A stretch of DNA of 5,711 nt from an uncultured Eubacteriales bacterium (GTDB lineage Bacteria > Bacillota_A > Clostridia > Oscillospirales > Oscillospiraceae), in assembly GCA_900319835.1 (NCBI GenBank), contig ONPY01000112.1:2944-8654 (forward strand). Direction: 5' to 3'. The first letter of the stretch is position 1, and each line of letters opens with the position of its first letter. The position numbers and the translations under genes are program-made. Of the stretch, positions 5,526-5,711 are shown piece after piece. Under the pieces are notes generated by a model, which saw nothing but the letters and a program-made list of their open reading frames with translations, was not told the DNA's origin and searched no databases.

Positions 5526-5711
5526 ATGATGACAAGAAAAGTTATATCTGTAATCCTCGGTGTTCTGATGATCATCGCTGGCGTGTATTGCTTCTGCACG
5601 CCCGTGGCGACGTCCGCTGTGATCCCCTTTGTTCTGGGAATCGTCATGATCGGTGACGGTATCGGGCGTATCGTTACCTGGTTCGATATCCGGGATATCG
5701 TGCGGCAGAGT
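5526..5711 (+). CDS. HdeD-like / DUF308 membrane protein (3' end missing)
   Basis: The ATG at 5526 follows GGGAG (5512-5516) by 9 bases; a second ATG comes directly after it. The 62 visible residues begin MMTRKVISVILGVLMIIAGV and contain two hydrophobic helices, about residues 6-24 and 27-50. The second carries the VLGIVMIGDGIGRIVTWF pattern typical of DUF308/HdeD proteins, which usually have about six membrane helices and near 180-200 residues. E. coli HdeD is linked to acid resistance, but for Clostridia homologues the role is unproven. It sits 67 bases after hsp20 in the same direction, so it may share the HrcA-controlled promoter by read-through. The gene runs off the window with no stop. 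Confidence 0.8.
   Translation, partial: MMTRKVISVILGVLMIIAGVYCFCTPVATSAVIPFVLGIVMIGDGIGRIVTWFDIRDIVRQS

Overview
The window looks like a chromosomal stretch from a fairly GC-rich Firmicute, most likely a gut or rumen Clostridia member. The evidence is a perfect CIRCE operator in front of a small heat-shock gene, AGGAGG-type ribosome binding sites, several compact Rho-independent terminators, and a YkuD-type L,D-transpeptidase domain of the COG3786 kind. The genus cannot be fixed from the sequence.

Layout. (1) Bases 1-1686 hold the 3' part of a large gene fusing a HAD-type phosphatase domain, an L,D-transpeptidase domain and a small Trp-rich C-terminal domain. It ends in a strong terminator. 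(2) A separate promoter (1776-1804) drives a 738-residue signalling protein at 1961-4177. Its order is PAS sensor, coiled coil, class III nucleotide cyclase, degenerate PilZ-like domain, metallo-beta-lactamase-fold hydrolase. The cyclase keeps all metal and transition-state residues but carries a Glu/Gly pair at the purine-specificity positions, which points to GTP rather than ATP. The C-terminal hydrolase has the H-x-H-L-D-H metal motif shared with class II cyclic-nucleotide phosphodiesterases. One polypeptide may therefore make and destroy a cyclic nucleotide, and this is the most interesting item in the window.

(3) Bases 4178-4477 are non-coding and densely structured: a hairpin whose T-run lies only on the minus-strand side, a 228-bp MITE-like element with 16-bp terminal inverted repeats (15 of 16 matching) and internal hairpins, then a good plus-strand terminator. 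(4) Bases 4478-4950 are AT-richer and hold no convincing gene, only short reading frames that look like decayed accessory DNA. (5) From 4953 comes a stress locus: CIRCE overlapping a near-consensus sigma-A promoter, a structured leader, an Hsp20 gene broken by an internal deletion plus frameshift, a terminator, and the start of an HdeD-like (DUF308) membrane protein that runs off the window.

The first two genes are probably transcribed independently, since a terminator and a new promoter lie between them. The Hsp20/HdeD pair is a separate stress module whose HrcA control signals are intact although its chaperone gene is damaged.
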